Shown here: one piece after another, positions 16,822 to 25,903 of the stretch
How the letters are laid out: every line of letters starts with the position of its first letter
How positions within the stretch are numbered: the stretch's first letter is position 1
Assembly: GCA_050949725.1 (NCBI GenBank)
Contig: JBMNGH010000005.1
Location: forward strand, 62,001 to 126,000
Direction of reading: 5' to 3'
Origin: JBMNGH01 sp050949725
GTDB lineage: Bacteria; Bacillota; Thermosediminibacteria; Thermosediminibacterales; Tepidanaerobacteraceae
DNA length: 64,000 nucleotides
The notes under the pieces: generated by a model
What the model saw: the letters and a program-made list of their open reading frames with translations, nothing else
What the model was told of the DNA's origin: nothing
Databases searched by the model: none
Translations under genes and position numbers: made by a program

Positions 16822-17289
16822 CTAGTTTTTAAGCCTGTTCAGGACAGCATACAATTTATCTTTAATTTGATCTTTTACATTCCTGTAATCCTGCTCACTT
16901 CCTCCAAAGGGATCCTCGATATCCAGGTTTTTACAATCGTTTTGTTCACACGCAAATTCGCTGATCAAAAAAACTCTTCCCTTTAAGTCAGGATATTTTT
17001 TCAAAATGTAATCTTTATGGCTTTTAGTCATGGTCAGAATCAGGTCAGCTGACTTCAGCAATTCATAGGTCATTAGTCGGGCAATATGTGACGATATATC
17101 AACACCTTCATCCTTCATGACTTTTTTGGCATACAAAGATGCGGGATCACCGTCTATCGCCGCTATACCGCATGATTCTACCCGAAAGTCCTTTTGCTTC
17201 TCCTCTTGTTCCAACATTTTTTTAAACAACCCTTCTGCCATGCTACTCCTACAGGTATTTCCGGTACACACGAAAACTACTTTTCTCAA
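16822..17289 (-). CDS. ywlE: Protein arginine phosphatase (YwlE-like, LMW phosphatase family)
   Basis: This 155-residue low-molecular-weight phosphatase has the P-loop CTGNTCRS (Cys8, Arg14) and the general acid in DPFGGSEQDY. A threonine at position 12 of the loop matches the Thr11 that gives Bacillus YwlE specificity for phosphoarginine instead of phosphotyrosine, so arginine phosphatase is the likely activity. No mcsB kinase is in the window. The order tsaC-ywlE-rpiB matches Bacillus. Confidence 0.9.
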   Translation of the reverse strand: MRKVVFVCTGNTCRSSMAEGLFKKMLEQEEKQKDFRVESCGIAAIDGDPASLYAKKVMKDEGVDISSHIARLMTYELLKSADLILTMTKSHKDYILKKYPDLKGRVFLISEFACEQNDCKNLDIEDPFGGSEQDYRNVKDQIKDKLYAVLNRLKN

Positions 17290-17303
17290 AATAAACCCAC
17301 CTC

Positions 17304-18350
17304 TTATTTTGGATTAATCACATTGTAACCGGAGGCCTTGTACAGCCTGTTCATAACTGCAAGTCCCAACCCTTCTTTTTCAATGCTTTCCGACAAAATT
17401 ACATCTACACCCATCCGGTCAAATTTCCTGAGAATAGAAAAAAGGTTGGACGAAATGGTAAGAGGAGCTGTCCTGTCACCTACGGACAAAACTTTGCCTT
17501 TATTATACTTATTACGGGTTTGAGATGTGGCCATTATGCCGACATTGTACCCTTGCTCTTTTTTTAACAGGGCAATTTTTTTAATAGTTTCTACTTGGAA
17601 TTCAATAGGCCCTTCTATCACAGTAACTTGGGCTTTTGGGGCGTAATGTCTGTATTTTTGCCCCGGCGAGCGGGGTTGTTGACCGGGTTCAGCCCCAAAA
17701 TCAAGTTCAACGGGTCCGAGTACCTCTTCAAGTTGTTCTCTCGTAATTCCTCCAGGCCTTAAAATTACTGGCACACCCTCAGTAAGGTCTAAAACTGTGG
17801 ATTCAACGCCCAGCAGCGTTTTCCCTACATCGAAAATCAAGTCTACCCTTCCGGAAAGATCCTCTATCACGTCATCAGCACAGACAGGGCTCGGCCTGCC
17901 GGAAATGTTGGCACTTGGGGCCGCAATGGGAACACCCGATTCTTTTATCAGCATTAGTGCAACCGGATGATTCGGCATCCTGACAGCGACCGTATCAAGC
18001 CCGCCGGTCGTCCCTGACGGTACTCCCTTGTGTCTCTTGAATATAATTGAAAGAGGCCCAGGCCAAAATCTTTCAATTAAGATATGAGCCTTTTTCGGTA
18101 CATCTTGTACAATTTGCCCCAATTCACTTTTCGATTGTACATGCACTATTAAGGGGTTGTCTTGGGGCCTTCCCTTTGCCTCATATATTTTCATCGCTGC
18201 GCTTTCATCGAGAGCATTTGCACCCAAACCGTAAACCGTTTCTGTCGGAAATACCACCAAGCCTCCACTTCTGATTATCTTCGCAGCAAATGCTATTTCA
18301 TCATGACTCGGGCGCTCCTTGTCCACTTTTATTATTTGTGTTTTTTTCAT
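17304..18350 (-). CDS. tsaC: Threonylcarbamoyl-AMP synthase (Sua5/YwlC type)
   Basis: This enzyme makes threonylcarbamoyl-adenylate from Thr, bicarbonate and ATP for the t6A37 tRNA modification. Residues 1-205 are the YrdC domain (GGLVVFPTETVYGLGANA, PLIVHV, VPIAAPSANISGRPSP). The C-terminal part from about residue 230 is the extra Sua5 domain, giving the long 348-residue form. The ATG has AAGAAGG upstream. Its partners tsaB, tsaD and tsaE are not in the window. Confidence 0.95.
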   Translation of the reverse strand: MKKTQIIKVDKERPSHDEIAFAAKIIRSGGLVVFPTETVYGLGANALDESAAMKIYEAKGRPQDNPLIVHVQSKSELGQIVQDVPKKAHILIERFWPGPLSIIFKRHKGVPSGTTGGLDTVAVRMPNHPVALMLIKESGVPIAAPSANISGRPSPVCADDVIEDLSGRVDLIFDVGKTLLGVESTVLDLTEGVPVILRPGGITREQLEEVLGPVELDFGAEPGQQPRSPGQKYRHYAPKAQVTVIEGPIEFQVETIKKIALLKKEQGYNVGIMATSQTRNKYNKGKVLSVGDRTAPLTISSNLFSILRKFDRMGVDVILSESIEKEGLGLAVMNRLYKASGYNVINPK

Positions 18351-18596
18351 ACAATAACCTTCTTTTCGCTATTACAATATATTAAACAAAAAACGAATCA
18401 CATCATTAACCTAATAATAAGCTCATTAAGATCTAAATTCTGTGAAATAAGAAGGTGTGCCTATATTATTCACCAATATAAAATAATACAGGCTCCGAAA
18501 TTCTAACACTTTCAATAGCGAGCTCTAGAAAAACCGGCAAATATTCTCATCATGTCCTATCAGGTCTCATAATCCGTTACTCTTTAAGGTTGATCC

Positions 18597-19115
18597 TTAA
18601 TACAACAGCAAACCAAAAATGGCCGCAATTGCTATGACGAGCAAAGGATTAAACTTTAATACGTACAAACTCAAAAATACTATCAAAGCCACATAAAAAT
18701 CCTTCACCGTTGAAAATGAACCGCGTGCAACCGAATATGCTGCCTTGATTATGAGAGCTATTACTACAGGCCTGACCCCTTGAAAAAACGCTTCCACAAT
18801 TGGGAGGCTGCGGTACTTTTTTATAAGCATGGCAATGATCAATATGATGATAAATGATGGGGCTGTCACCCCTACAGTAGCGGCTATAGAACCCAATACC
18901 CCGGAGATCTTGTGGCCTACAAAAGTAGCAGCATTAATCGCAATAGGACCGGGTGTAAGCTGGGAAATCGCTATAATGTCAAGAAATTCATTTACTGGAA
19001 TCCACTTATGTATATTTACGATTTCCTTTTCTATTAGAGGTATCATTGCGTAGCCGCCACCAAAACTGAAAAAACCTATCTTGAAAAACGAGTAAAACAA
19101 TGCCAAATAAACCAC
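18597..19115 (-). CDS. chrA: Chromate transporter half-protein (second)
   Basis: This is a 172-residue CHR family membrane protein with five or six helices. The family signature FFKIGFFSFGGGYAMIPLIE opens it and QLTPGPIAINAATFVGHKISG follows. Short CHR proteins work as pairs of halves, and the other half is two bases upstream, so a heterodimer is likely. The true substrate of such pairs is often unknown. Bacillus has a manganese exporter near here instead. Confidence 0.88.
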   Translation of the reverse strand: MVYLALFYSFFKIGFFSFGGGYAMIPLIEKEIVNIHKWIPVNEFLDIIAISQLTPGPIAINAATFVGHKISGVLGSIAATVGVTAPSFIIILIIAMLIKKYRSLPIVEAFFQGVRPVVIALIIKAAYSVARGSFSTVKDFYVALIVFLSLYVLKFNPLLVIAIAAIFGLLLY

Positions 19116-19117
19116 AC

Positions 19118-19693
19118 TTAACTGCTCCTCTTCTTAAACAAATCACTCTTTCGAAGGAATACCCCTAATAACCCTGAAATAGAAACAATAATTACCGGGT
19201 GCAAATCATATATGACAAGAGCGACAAGAGCTACCAACGCAGTAATTAAGCCAGTTTTGGTCTTGAAAGCGGCTTTTCTCAAATTGAAGGCTGCGGCCAG
19301 GATCAAAACGACTATAGCTGGATATATGCCCTTAAAAGCTTTTTCTACGAAAATGTTTGATTTTATTCCCACATAAAAACTTGAAATTAAAAGTATAACT
19401 AAAAAGGATGGCAAAACGGTACCAAGGGTCGCAAGAAAGCTTCCAAAATGTCCTGCAAGTTTATACCCTATATATATAGATGAATTAATAGCTACAGCAC
19501 CGGGAGCAGATTGGGTAATGGCTATTATGTCTAAAAAATCCTCCTCACTTACCCACCCTTGTTTGTCTACCATCTCCACCTTCATCATAGGTATCATCGC
19601 AAATCCTCCGCCTAAAGTAAAGGAACCAATTTTGAAAAAGGCCCAAAACATCAGCATGAGATCTTTTGGGCCTAACCTTCCTCTAACCGTCAT
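19118..19693 (-). CDS. chrA: Chromate transporter half-protein (first)
   Basis: This is the partner CHR half, about 191 residues, with FFKIGSFTLGGGFAMIPMMKVEMVD and ITQSAPGAVAINSSIYIGYKLAG. A longer open frame reaches 19756 inside prmC, but the ATG at 19693 has AGGAGG six bases upstream and is preferred. The two halves share the same signature and probably arose by duplication, inserted in antiparallel topology. Its start overlaps the prmC stop by 11 bases, so the three genes form one transcript. Confidence 0.88.
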   Translation of the reverse strand: MTVRGRLGPKDLMLMFWAFFKIGSFTLGGGFAMIPMMKVEMVDKQGWVSEEDFLDIIAITQSAPGAVAINSSIYIGYKLAGHFGSFLATLGTVLPSFLVILLISSFYVGIKSNIFVEKAFKGIYPAIVVLILAAAFNLRKAAFKTKTGLITALVALVALVIYDLHPVIIVSISGLLGVFLRKSDLFKKRSS

Positions 19694-20567
19694 TTTTAGC
19701 CTCCTTAGAAGTGCGATTATTCCATACAGCAGATACCACTCGGTCAAAACCTGCATAATCCTTGATCACTTGGATATCTGAAAATCCGGCATCCTTTAAC
19801 ATCCCATGTATTTTTACTGCCTGATCCCATCCTATCTCCAAAATAATGCTACCACTCGTTTTTAAAAACTTACCGGTCTCATTAATTATTTTTCTATAAA
19901 AGTCAAGCCCATCGTTTCCACCGTCAAGGGCTAATATCGGTTCCCTTTTTACATCTTGCTTCAAGTTTTTCAACTCCCGTGACGGAATATAGGGCGGATT
20001 AGATACAACCACGTCAAAACCTTTGATATTCTTAGCGTCAAACGGCCGCCATAAATCCCCACACATTAGAAAAACTCGATTTTCTACTTTGTGTCTAATA
20101 ACGTTTTTTGCAGCAACAGATACTGCTAGCTTAGATAAATCGGAAGCAAAAACGTTTACACTTTTATTATAGTAAGCTACAGCAACAGCGATTGAGCCAC
20201 AGCCACAGCATAAATCGGCAACACAAGGGTCGTCTTTATTTTTAATTACTTCAAGGGTTTTCTCGACTAAAAGCTCTGTCTCAGGCCGCGGGATCAAAAT
20301 ACCTTGCCTGATAAAAAACTCTAAGCCGTAAAACTCTTTCTTGCGAATTATATAGGCAACAGGAACATGTTTACATCTAACTTTGAGCAGTTTTTTATAA
20401 TTTTTTTGTTGGATCTGATTCAATGTTGCTTTATGATTTATATAAAGACTTGTCCTGGTAGTTTTGAGCACATGACACAATATCAATTCTGAATCAAGTC
20501 TAGGTGATTTTATTCCAGCCGATGTCAGTTTTTTTTGCCCGTATAAAATGGCATCGATTATGGTCAA
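19683..20567 (-). CDS. prmC: Release factor glutamine methyltransferase
   Basis: PrmC methylates the glutamine of the GGQ motif of release factors. The SAM-binding loop VADLCCGCGSIAVAVA and the catalytic NPPYIP are present in a 294-residue protein with the helical N-terminal domain expected. It starts with TTG, preceded by GGAGATACC. Its substrate gene prfA lies 12 bases upstream, the usual pairing. Confidence 0.95.
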   Translation of the reverse strand: MTIIDAILYGQKKLTSAGIKSPRLDSELILCHVLKTTRTSLYINHKATLNQIQQKNYKKLLKVRCKHVPVAYIIRKKEFYGLEFFIRQGILIPRPETELLVEKTLEVIKNKDDPCVADLCCGCGSIAVAVAYYNKSVNVFASDLSKLAVSVAAKNVIRHKVENRVFLMCGDLWRPFDAKNIKGFDVVVSNPPYIPSRELKNLKQDVKREPILALDGGNDGLDFYRKIINETGKFLKTSGSIILEIGWDQAVKIHGMLKDAGFSDIQVIKDYAGFDRVVSAVWNNRTSKEAKNDG

Positions 20568-20579
20568 TTTTGGTATCTC

Positions 20580-21653
20580 CTAACTCACATCACTTTTAGC
20601 CAATTTTCTTGATTGGTCTTCATGAATCAATGCATCGATAATTGTGTCCAGTTCACCGTTCAAAATGGCACTTAACTGGTGTAAAGTTAAACTTATTCTG
20701 TGGTCGGTCACCCTGCCTTGAGGGAAGTTATATGTGCGTATCCTTTCACTTCTATCACCGGAGCCGATCTGGCTCCTGCGGTTTTGTGCAATTTCTTTAT
20801 CATGTTCTTCACGCATTTTCTCCAACAGCCTAGCTCTTAAAACTTTCATGGCCTTTTCCCTGTTTTGAAGTTGGGATCTCTCGTCTTGACATGTTACGAC
20901 AATTCCAGTTGAAAGGTGCGTTATCCGGACAGCTGAATCAGTAGTGTTTACACCCTGGCCTCCGTGTCCCGAAGCCCTGAATATATCTATTCTTATGTCA
21001 CTTGAGTTGATTTCTACATCAATTTCTTCAGCTTCAGGTAATACCGCAACTGTGGCAGCTGAGGTATGAATTCTACCCCCTGCCTCTGTCGTAGGTACCC
21101 TCTGCACTCTATGAACACCTGACTCATATTTTAAACGGCTGTACGCACCAGATCCGTTTATCTCAAATATTACTTCTTTAAAGCCCCCTAATTCTGTGGG
21201 GTTGGAATTTAATATCTCTACCTTCCAGCCTTTCGTTTCAGCATATTTACTGTACATCCTAAACAGGTCACCCGCAAAAAGAGCGGCTTCTTCCCCGCCT
21301 GTACCTGCTCTTATCTCGACAATAACGTCTTTTTCATCATTGGGATCTGTTGGGAGCAACAGTAGTTTTAATTTGTGCTCTAATTTGCTCTTTTTATCTT
21401 CAAGAATTTGAAGTTCGCTTTTAATCAGTTGTTCCAATTCCTCATCAGGGTTGTCATTCAAGAGTTCTCCGCTGTCATCTATCTCTTTTAGAACCTTTTT
21501 ATATTCCCTATAATACGACACTATTTTGTCAAGGGAAGCATGTTCTTTTGTCAGTTTTCTCCATTCTCGCTGTCTTGATATGATCTCTGGGTTGCTTATT
21601 TTTTTAGTCAGTTCATCATATCTTTTTTCGACATCCTCCAACTTGTCAAGCAT
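20580..21653 (-). CDS. prfA: Peptide chain release factor 1
   Basis: RF1 reads UAA and UAG and releases the finished peptide. The GGQ motif lies in ASGHGGQGVNTTDSAVR and the recognition region around RVPTTEAGGRIHTSAATVAVLPE. The ATG at 21653 has AAAGGTGA upstream and gives 357 residues; a GTG nine bases earlier is in frame. It forms an operon with prmC, and the block PAT-type tripeptide for RF1 appears to be replaced locally by ordinary family variation that I cannot resolve by eye. Confidence 0.96.
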   Translation of the reverse strand: MLDKLEDVEKRYDELTKKISNPEIISRQREWRKLTKEHASLDKIVSYYREYKKVLKEIDDSGELLNDNPDEELEQLIKSELQILEDKKSKLEHKLKLLLLPTDPNDEKDVIVEIRAGTGGEEAALFAGDLFRMYSKYAETKGWKVEILNSNPTELGGFKEVIFEINGSGAYSRLKYESGVHRVQRVPTTEAGGRIHTSAATVAVLPEAEEIDVEINSSDIRIDIFRASGHGGQGVNTTDSAVRITHLSTGIVVTCQDERSQLQNREKAMKVLRARLLEKMREEHDKEIAQNRRSQIGSGDRSERIRTYNFPQGRVTDHRISLTLHQLSAILNGELDTIIDALIHEDQSRKLAKSDVS

Positions 21654-21702
21654 AATAATCACCTTTCCATATTCCCTAATAGCACAAATATATGAACTGA
21701 TA

Positions 21703-22563
21703 TCAACTTACACATTTTAAGGCCTCAATGGCAGTCTCTATTTGCATATCGTCGGGCTCACGAGTTGTCAGCATTTGAAGCCATATGCCCGGCACATTCA
21801 AAACTTTAATTAACGGAAATCGCTCACTGCCAGCAATCCTAATAAACTCATATGATATTCCGGCAACTAATGGTAACAAAAGTATTCTCGAAACGATTCT
21901 GGCGACGGGGCCAGGCCAGCCAAAAAGTGAAAAAAGCAAAATGCTTATAATCATGACAATCATTAAAAAACTGGTCCCACATCTAGGGTGTAGCGTTTTG
22001 TATTTCCTGACATTCTCCACTGTCAGCTTCTCGTTGTTTTCATAACAATGTACAGTCTTGTGTTCGGCACCGTGGTATTCAAATACCCTCCTAATATCCT
22101 TCATTCGTGATATTGTGAAAAGGTAAACCAAAAAAATAATAATTCTCACAAGGCCCTCGAGGAAATTGAGCCACAAAGGGTTTGTTATTGTTGAGCCTAT
22201 TCCCTTCACTGCAACAGTCGGTATTATAATAAACAGCAGTACCGCAAACCCCAATGCAGAAACTATGGCAATTGTTATATCCTTTTTTGTCAATTGCTCT
22301 TCCTCTTCCCCGACGATTCCTGCCGAATATGAAAGCGCCTGTATACCGATGACCAACATTTCTATAAGTGATAGCATTCCTCTAATAATTGGTGCCTTTA
22401 AAATTTTATATTTATCAGAAAGAGACCAGTTTTCTTCTTTTTTGATAATTATTTGACTGCCTTTTCTTACAGCAATGGCAGTCATTTTAGGCCCCCTCAT
22501 CATAACACCTTCAATGACGGCCTGCCCGCCAATATTAGGTTTAACCGGCTTCATCGGCTTCAT
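21703..22563 (-). CDS. yqhQ: DUF1385 membrane protein (YqhQ family)
   Basis: This 286-residue protein of unknown function belongs to the DUF1385/YqhQ family. It opens with the conserved NIGGQAVIEGVMMRGPK, has four or five membrane helices between residues 90 and 245, and carries EYHGAEHKTVHCYE and HPRCGTSFL, conserved His and Cys residues suggesting metal or heme binding. It sits between rpmE and prfA, as in many clostridia. I do not assign a function. Confidence 0.88.
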   Translation of the reverse strand: MKPMKPVKPNIGGQAVIEGVMMRGPKMTAIAVRKGSQIIIKKEENWSLSDKYKILKAPIIRGMLSLIEMLVIGIQALSYSAGIVGEEEEQLTKKDITIAIVSALGFAVLLFIIIPTVAVKGIGSTITNPLWLNFLEGLVRIIIFLVYLFTISRMKDIRRVFEYHGAEHKTVHCYENNEKLTVENVRKYKTLHPRCGTSFLMIVMIISILLFSLFGWPGPVARIVSRILLLPLVAGISYEFIRIAGSERFPLIKVLNVPGIWLQMLTTREPDDMQIETAIEALKCVS

Positions 22564-22582
22564 CAGATATCCTCCTATTAAT

Positions 22583-22609
22583 AAAGGCTAGAGAATTTCT
22601 CTAACCTTT
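22583..22609 (-). terminator. Hairpin after rpmE
   Basis: On the minus strand AAAGGTTAGAGAA and TTCTCTAGCCTTT form a stem with one G-U position just past the L31 stop codon, followed by ATTAATAGG. The U-run is weak, so it may only partly stop transcription into yqhQ. Confidence 0.5.
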
Positions 22610-22613
22610 AATA

Positions 22614-22841
22614 CTACTCAGAATCATTTGTTTCTGAATCTTTTAGGCCGTATCTCTTTTTGAATCTCTCAACACGACCTCCAGTATCTACTAACTTCTG
22701 CTTACCAGAAAAGAAAGGATGGCACTTGGAACAAATCTCAACTCTTATCTCAGGTTTTGTAGACCCTGTTTCAAACGTATTTCCGCAAGCACACCTTACA
22801 GTTGCTTTATTAAAATACTTCGGATGAATTCCGTCCTTCAT
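22614..22841 (-). CDS. rpmE: 50S ribosomal protein L31
   Basis: Ribosomal protein L31, about 75 residues, zinc-binding type: CACG and CSKC supply the four cysteines. The ATG at 22841 (MKDGIHPKYFNKATVRC) has AGAGGTG six bases upstream; a longer frame begins ten codons earlier without a site. The C-terminal part RVERFKKRYGL is typical. It heads the rpmE-yqhQ-prfA-prmC run. Confidence 0.95.
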   Translation of the reverse strand: MKDGIHPKYFNKATVRCACGNTFETGSTKPEIRVEICSKCHPFFSGKQKLVDTGGRVERFKKRYGLKDSETNDSE

Positions 22842-22908
22842 AATTTTCACCTCTTTTTCGTATAGTATCATCTATTTAATCGATAAGTTCCCTTAAAAAC
22901 ACGTTGTT

Positions 22909-22937
22909 ATTATAGCACACGTTGATTTTTTGCACAA
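22909..22937 (-). promoter_or_regulatory. rpmE promoter
   Basis: On the minus strand TTGTGC (22937-22932) and a perfect TATAAT (22914-22909) are separated by 17 bases, about 70 bases upstream of the L31 start. Confidence 0.6.
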
Positions 22938-22958
22938 GAGTTAATCTGCAAGGATAAT

Positions 22959-23018
22959 AAGGTCTATTTTTTAGTACGGCTGCCGTTTTCCTGCTTTTTT
23001 CCTAAAAAAATTTAAACT
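22959..23018. repeat. Dispersed repeat, copy A
   Basis: The stretch from AGGTCT through TTAGTA, GGCT, TGCTTTTT and CCTAA closely resembles 36169-36223, with the same order of words and only scattered substitutions. It lies in a gene-poor 330-base interval. Just to the right AATGTCAC occurs twice (23053-23060 and 23079-23086), a pattern that could be an old transposon end. Confidence 0.45.
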
Positions 23019-23172
23019 AACTTTGTTTGTGTTTTAATGTAGCCATTCTGTGAATGTCACCTTTGTATGTTCCGATAAAATGTCACTATGAACTAGGTGC
23101 ATTACCATATATCTAAAAAATAACTAAATATGTTTAATGACAAGATAAATCCCATTATATATTTGGTGATTC

Positions 23173-23200
23173 ATTTCCCGGGAAATAGACAATTTCTGTC
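23173..23200 (-). terminator. Palindromes after amrS
   Basis: A 14-base perfect palindrome ATTTCCCGGGAAAT (23173-23186) and a smaller GACAATTTCTGTC hairpin (23188-23200) follow the amrS stop codon. There is no strong U-run, so termination is only a suggestion. Confidence 0.35.
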
Positions 23201-23203
23201 ATG

Positions 23204-24217
23204 TTACAATACCACCGGGACCTCTTTTCCACATTTTGTGCACTTTTTATTTTCCATAAAGATTTTTACCTTGCCTCCGCCTCTTTTTATTACAGCTTCT
23301 CTGCAATCAGGACAGAAAGTATTATTGCCCTCATCATCGATTATGTTTCCCGTGTATACATAATCCAAATAATTCATCGCGATTTTTCTCGCCCGCTTAA
23401 CAGTATCGACTGGTGTAGGCTCAATGTCGAGCATATAGTTGGGATAATATCGCGTTAAATGGAGGGGTATTTCCCTATCGATTGATGAAATCCATTTGGA
23501 AATGGCTTCGATTTCGTCATCTTCGTCATTCCATCCGGGAATTAAGAGTGTTGTAATTTCTAGATGACATTTTTCTGAGGCCAATTCAACAGTTTGCTTT
23601 ACGGGGGCCAGGCTGCCGGACGTCATTTTTCTGTAGAAATCTTCCGTGTTCGACTTAACGTCAATATTGATTGCATCTATGAACGGAAGAAGCCTGGTAA
23701 GGGGTTTTTCTTCTATAAAACCGTTTGTAACAAGTACGTTTTTTAAACCGTTTTGATGAGCCAGTCGCGCACATTCCTGTATAAATTCATACCAGATTGT
23801 GGGTTCATTGTAAGTATATGCAATTCCAATATTCTTATCTTTTCCCTTGGCATTTTTAATTATGTCTTCAGGGTTTACTTTTTGAATCGGTACCTCTGCA
23901 ATCTGAGCAATCTGCCAGTTCTGACAAAACTTACACCTGAAATTGCAACCTATACTGCCGATTGAATATATATAACTACCAGGGTAAAAGTGGTACAAAG
24001 GTTTCTTTTCAATAGGGTCCATACCGGCTGAAGAAACACAGCCGTAATTCATTGAGTACAATCTCCCCCCGATATTCTTTCTGACCCTACACGCACCTGT
24101 CCTGTCAACATCTATTCGGCAGCGGTGAGGACAAAGGGTGCAATAGACTACCCCTGCATTATCTCTATTAGCTGCTTTTTCATAATACAATGCTTCTTTC
24201 ATATCTATAGGGCACAT
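23204..24217 (-). CDS. amrS: AmmeMemoRadiSam system radical SAM enzyme
   Basis: This 337-residue radical SAM protein has the cluster motif CNFRCKFCQ (CxxxCxxC) at about residues 92-100, an N-terminal Cys pair in YCTLCPHRC, and a C-terminal zinc-like pair (CPDCREA, CTKC). The GMDPIEKKPLYHFYPGS block is diagnostic of AmrS. The partner A/B fusion is 61 bases upstream, so the three-part AmmeMemoRadiSam set is complete in two genes. Its biochemical role is unknown. No clear ribosome site precedes the ATG at 24217. Confidence 0.92.
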   Translation of the reverse strand: MCPIDMKEALYYEKAANRDNAGVVYCTLCPHRCRIDVDRTGACRVRKNIGGRLYSMNYGCVSSAGMDPIEKKPLYHFYPGSYIYSIGSIGCNFRCKFCQNWQIAQIAEVPIQKVNPEDIIKNAKGKDKNIGIAYTYNEPTIWYEFIQECARLAHQNGLKNVLVTNGFIEEKPLTRLLPFIDAINIDVKSNTEDFYRKMTSGSLAPVKQTVELASEKCHLEITTLLIPGWNDEDDEIEAISKWISSIDREIPLHLTRYYPNYMLDIEPTPVDTVKRARKIAMNYLDYVYTGNIIDDEGNNTFCPDCREAVIKRGGGKVKIFMENKKCTKCGKEVPVVL

Positions 24218-24278
24218 GCAAATAAAACGATGTTACCCTAGCTCACCTTCCTTTAAATTATTGACCGTCAGTTAAGCT

Positions 24279-25679
24279 TCATGAATGTCGTATTACTCTA
24301 AACCTCTCGATTGAATAGCTTTCAAATCGGTCGATACCGGCTTTCCCGAGAGCAATACTTATTTGCTCATCCACAGTATTGACACCTTCCAGGTCTGGAA
24401 GCAGTAATCCGGTCTTGTATCCGCTTCTGACTATTACCCCATACTTTTCAGGATCGAGCTCTTTTTTTGAACTGACGGGTTCTGGTTTAGTAAGTATGTC
24501 TACTGAATAAGTAAGCAAAGGTAGTTCTTCCTCTCTTACCGGAGTAAACCTCGGATCTTCACAGCCCGCACTAATTGAATTACGACGTATTTCCTCTGCA
24601 ACATTTTCTCTCGTAGGCATGATTGTGCCAATACAACCGCGGAGCTGCCCATGTTTTTTTATGGATACAAATACACCAGTCCTCTCTCTTAGCATCTCTT
24701 CAGGAAGGTCATCGGGTAAGCCAGGGATAATGCCGTGTTTTACATACCCCTCAAGGGTTTGACGTGCAAGTTTTACATAAGGATCTTCGCATTTTTCTGC
24801 TGCCTGTTCACTGTTTTTATCGCTGCTTTTGTCAAGCTGTTCAATCCTTCCTTTGGAACTTTCACAAGGAACAAATTTTGATACACAGTATCCCACTCCA
24901 AAGGGACCCTCATATGACAAAACATCGGATTTTACGTCAAATCCTTCAAGTGTGCCCATCATCATCCAAATAGACCGCAAACCGCATTCACCGGCTTTTT
25001 CAATAATATCCTGTTTTATAGAGGCAACTCCTTCAATATTGAATTCTCTCAGACACCTTACGAGTGTTTCATCAAAAATTTTACCTTCCGGACTATAGCC
25101 CGCCGGAGCTTCTTCAGTTAATCTATGCGACAGGTCACCACTTGCGATCACAACTACTCTCTTGTCCAATTTGTCAACTGCATCCCGTATCGCAGTGCCA
25201 AAGTCATAAAGATCCCTGTACGGAATCATCCCAAAAGCCATAGGGAGTAATTTGAAGTTACTCGTATATTGGCTAACGAAGTAAAGCGGAACCATCACAC
25301 CCCAATCTAAGGTTTCTTTTATTCCATACATAGAAAGCCTTACATCGCTGGATTTAACCGCTGATAACCCTTTCAATGATGCTGTCTTTATAATTTTGTC
25401 TTTGAGTTGGTCATCCGGATCAAATTTCATACTTACTTCTCTTGCCCCAAAAGACGCAAAATTTCCTTTGAGCGGAAAGTCATATAAACATACTGCATCT
25501 TGAAGAATTGGACCGTGAGGAGAAATCACTATTACTGTATCGGGTTTAAGCTGCTTAATCTCCTTTCCAACATGTATGGCTGCTTTCACCGTATTCTTCA
25601 CCTTATTTACTTCTTTGCCACCGACCTCTTCTAGCATAATGGGGGGATGAGGCATCAAATAACAGCTCACAATTCCCAT
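24279..25679 (-). CDS. AmmeMemoRadiSam protein B/A fusion (MEMO-like plus AMMECR1)
   Basis: This is a fused protein of about 466 residues. Residues 1-265 are the MEMO/class III extradiol dioxygenase-like domain (MPHPPIML, SPHGP and ASGDLSHRL supply the His/Asp metal ligands). A linker of about 25 charged residues follows, and residues 295-466 are the AMMECR1 domain with the conserved LRGCIGTIMPTR. ATG at 25679 has TGGAGG eight bases upstream. Its job with AmrS is unknown; modification or sensing of a protein or cofactor is only speculation. Confidence 0.92.
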   Translation of the reverse strand: MGIVSCYLMPHPPIMLEEVGGKEVNKVKNTVKAAIHVGKEIKQLKPDTVIVISPHGPILQDAVCLYDFPLKGNFASFGAREVSMKFDPDDQLKDKIIKTASLKGLSAVKSSDVRLSMYGIKETLDWGVMVPLYFVSQYTSNFKLLPMAFGMIPYRDLYDFGTAIRDAVDKLDKRVVVIASGDLSHRLTEEAPAGYSPEGKIFDETLVRCLREFNIEGVASIKQDIIEKAGECGLRSIWMMMGTLEGFDVKSDVLSYEGPFGVGYCVSKFVPCESSKGRIEQLDKSSDKNSEQAAEKCEDPYVKLARQTLEGYVKHGIIPGLPDDLPEEMLRERTGVFVSIKKHGQLRGCIGTIMPTRENVAEEIRRNSISAGCEDPRFTPVREEELPLLTYSVDILTKPEPVSSKKELDPEKYGVIVRSGYKTGLLLPDLEGVNTVDEQISIALGKAGIDRFESYSIERFRVIRHS

Positions 25680-25784
25680 TTTTAATACCTCCATAAAATC
25701 TACTCACACCAACGAGTTGCAATAAAGTTTGTCAACACGAGAAGGTTTTGAGGAGAGAAATTGGTAGAAAACCATCACCCTCTT

Positions 25785-25819
25785 ACGATGCAAAAACCGA
25801 GACTTGCTGCAAGCATCGT
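25785..25819 (-). promoter_or_regulatory. Inverted repeat upstream of the AmmeMemo fusion gene
   Basis: ACGATGC (25785-25791) and GCATCGT (25813-25819) form a 7-bp stem around a loop that has a small TTGCTGCAA hairpin. It is about 110 bases before the gene, in a 224-base gap that otherwise shows nothing. It could be an operator or leader structure. Confidence 0.3.
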
Positions 25820-25903
25820 TCCATGAATGTTTTAGGATTTCATAACCTTTCTTCTGTTTATTGTAACATATTAATAGAAAAAATAATAATTACAACATTT
25901 TTT

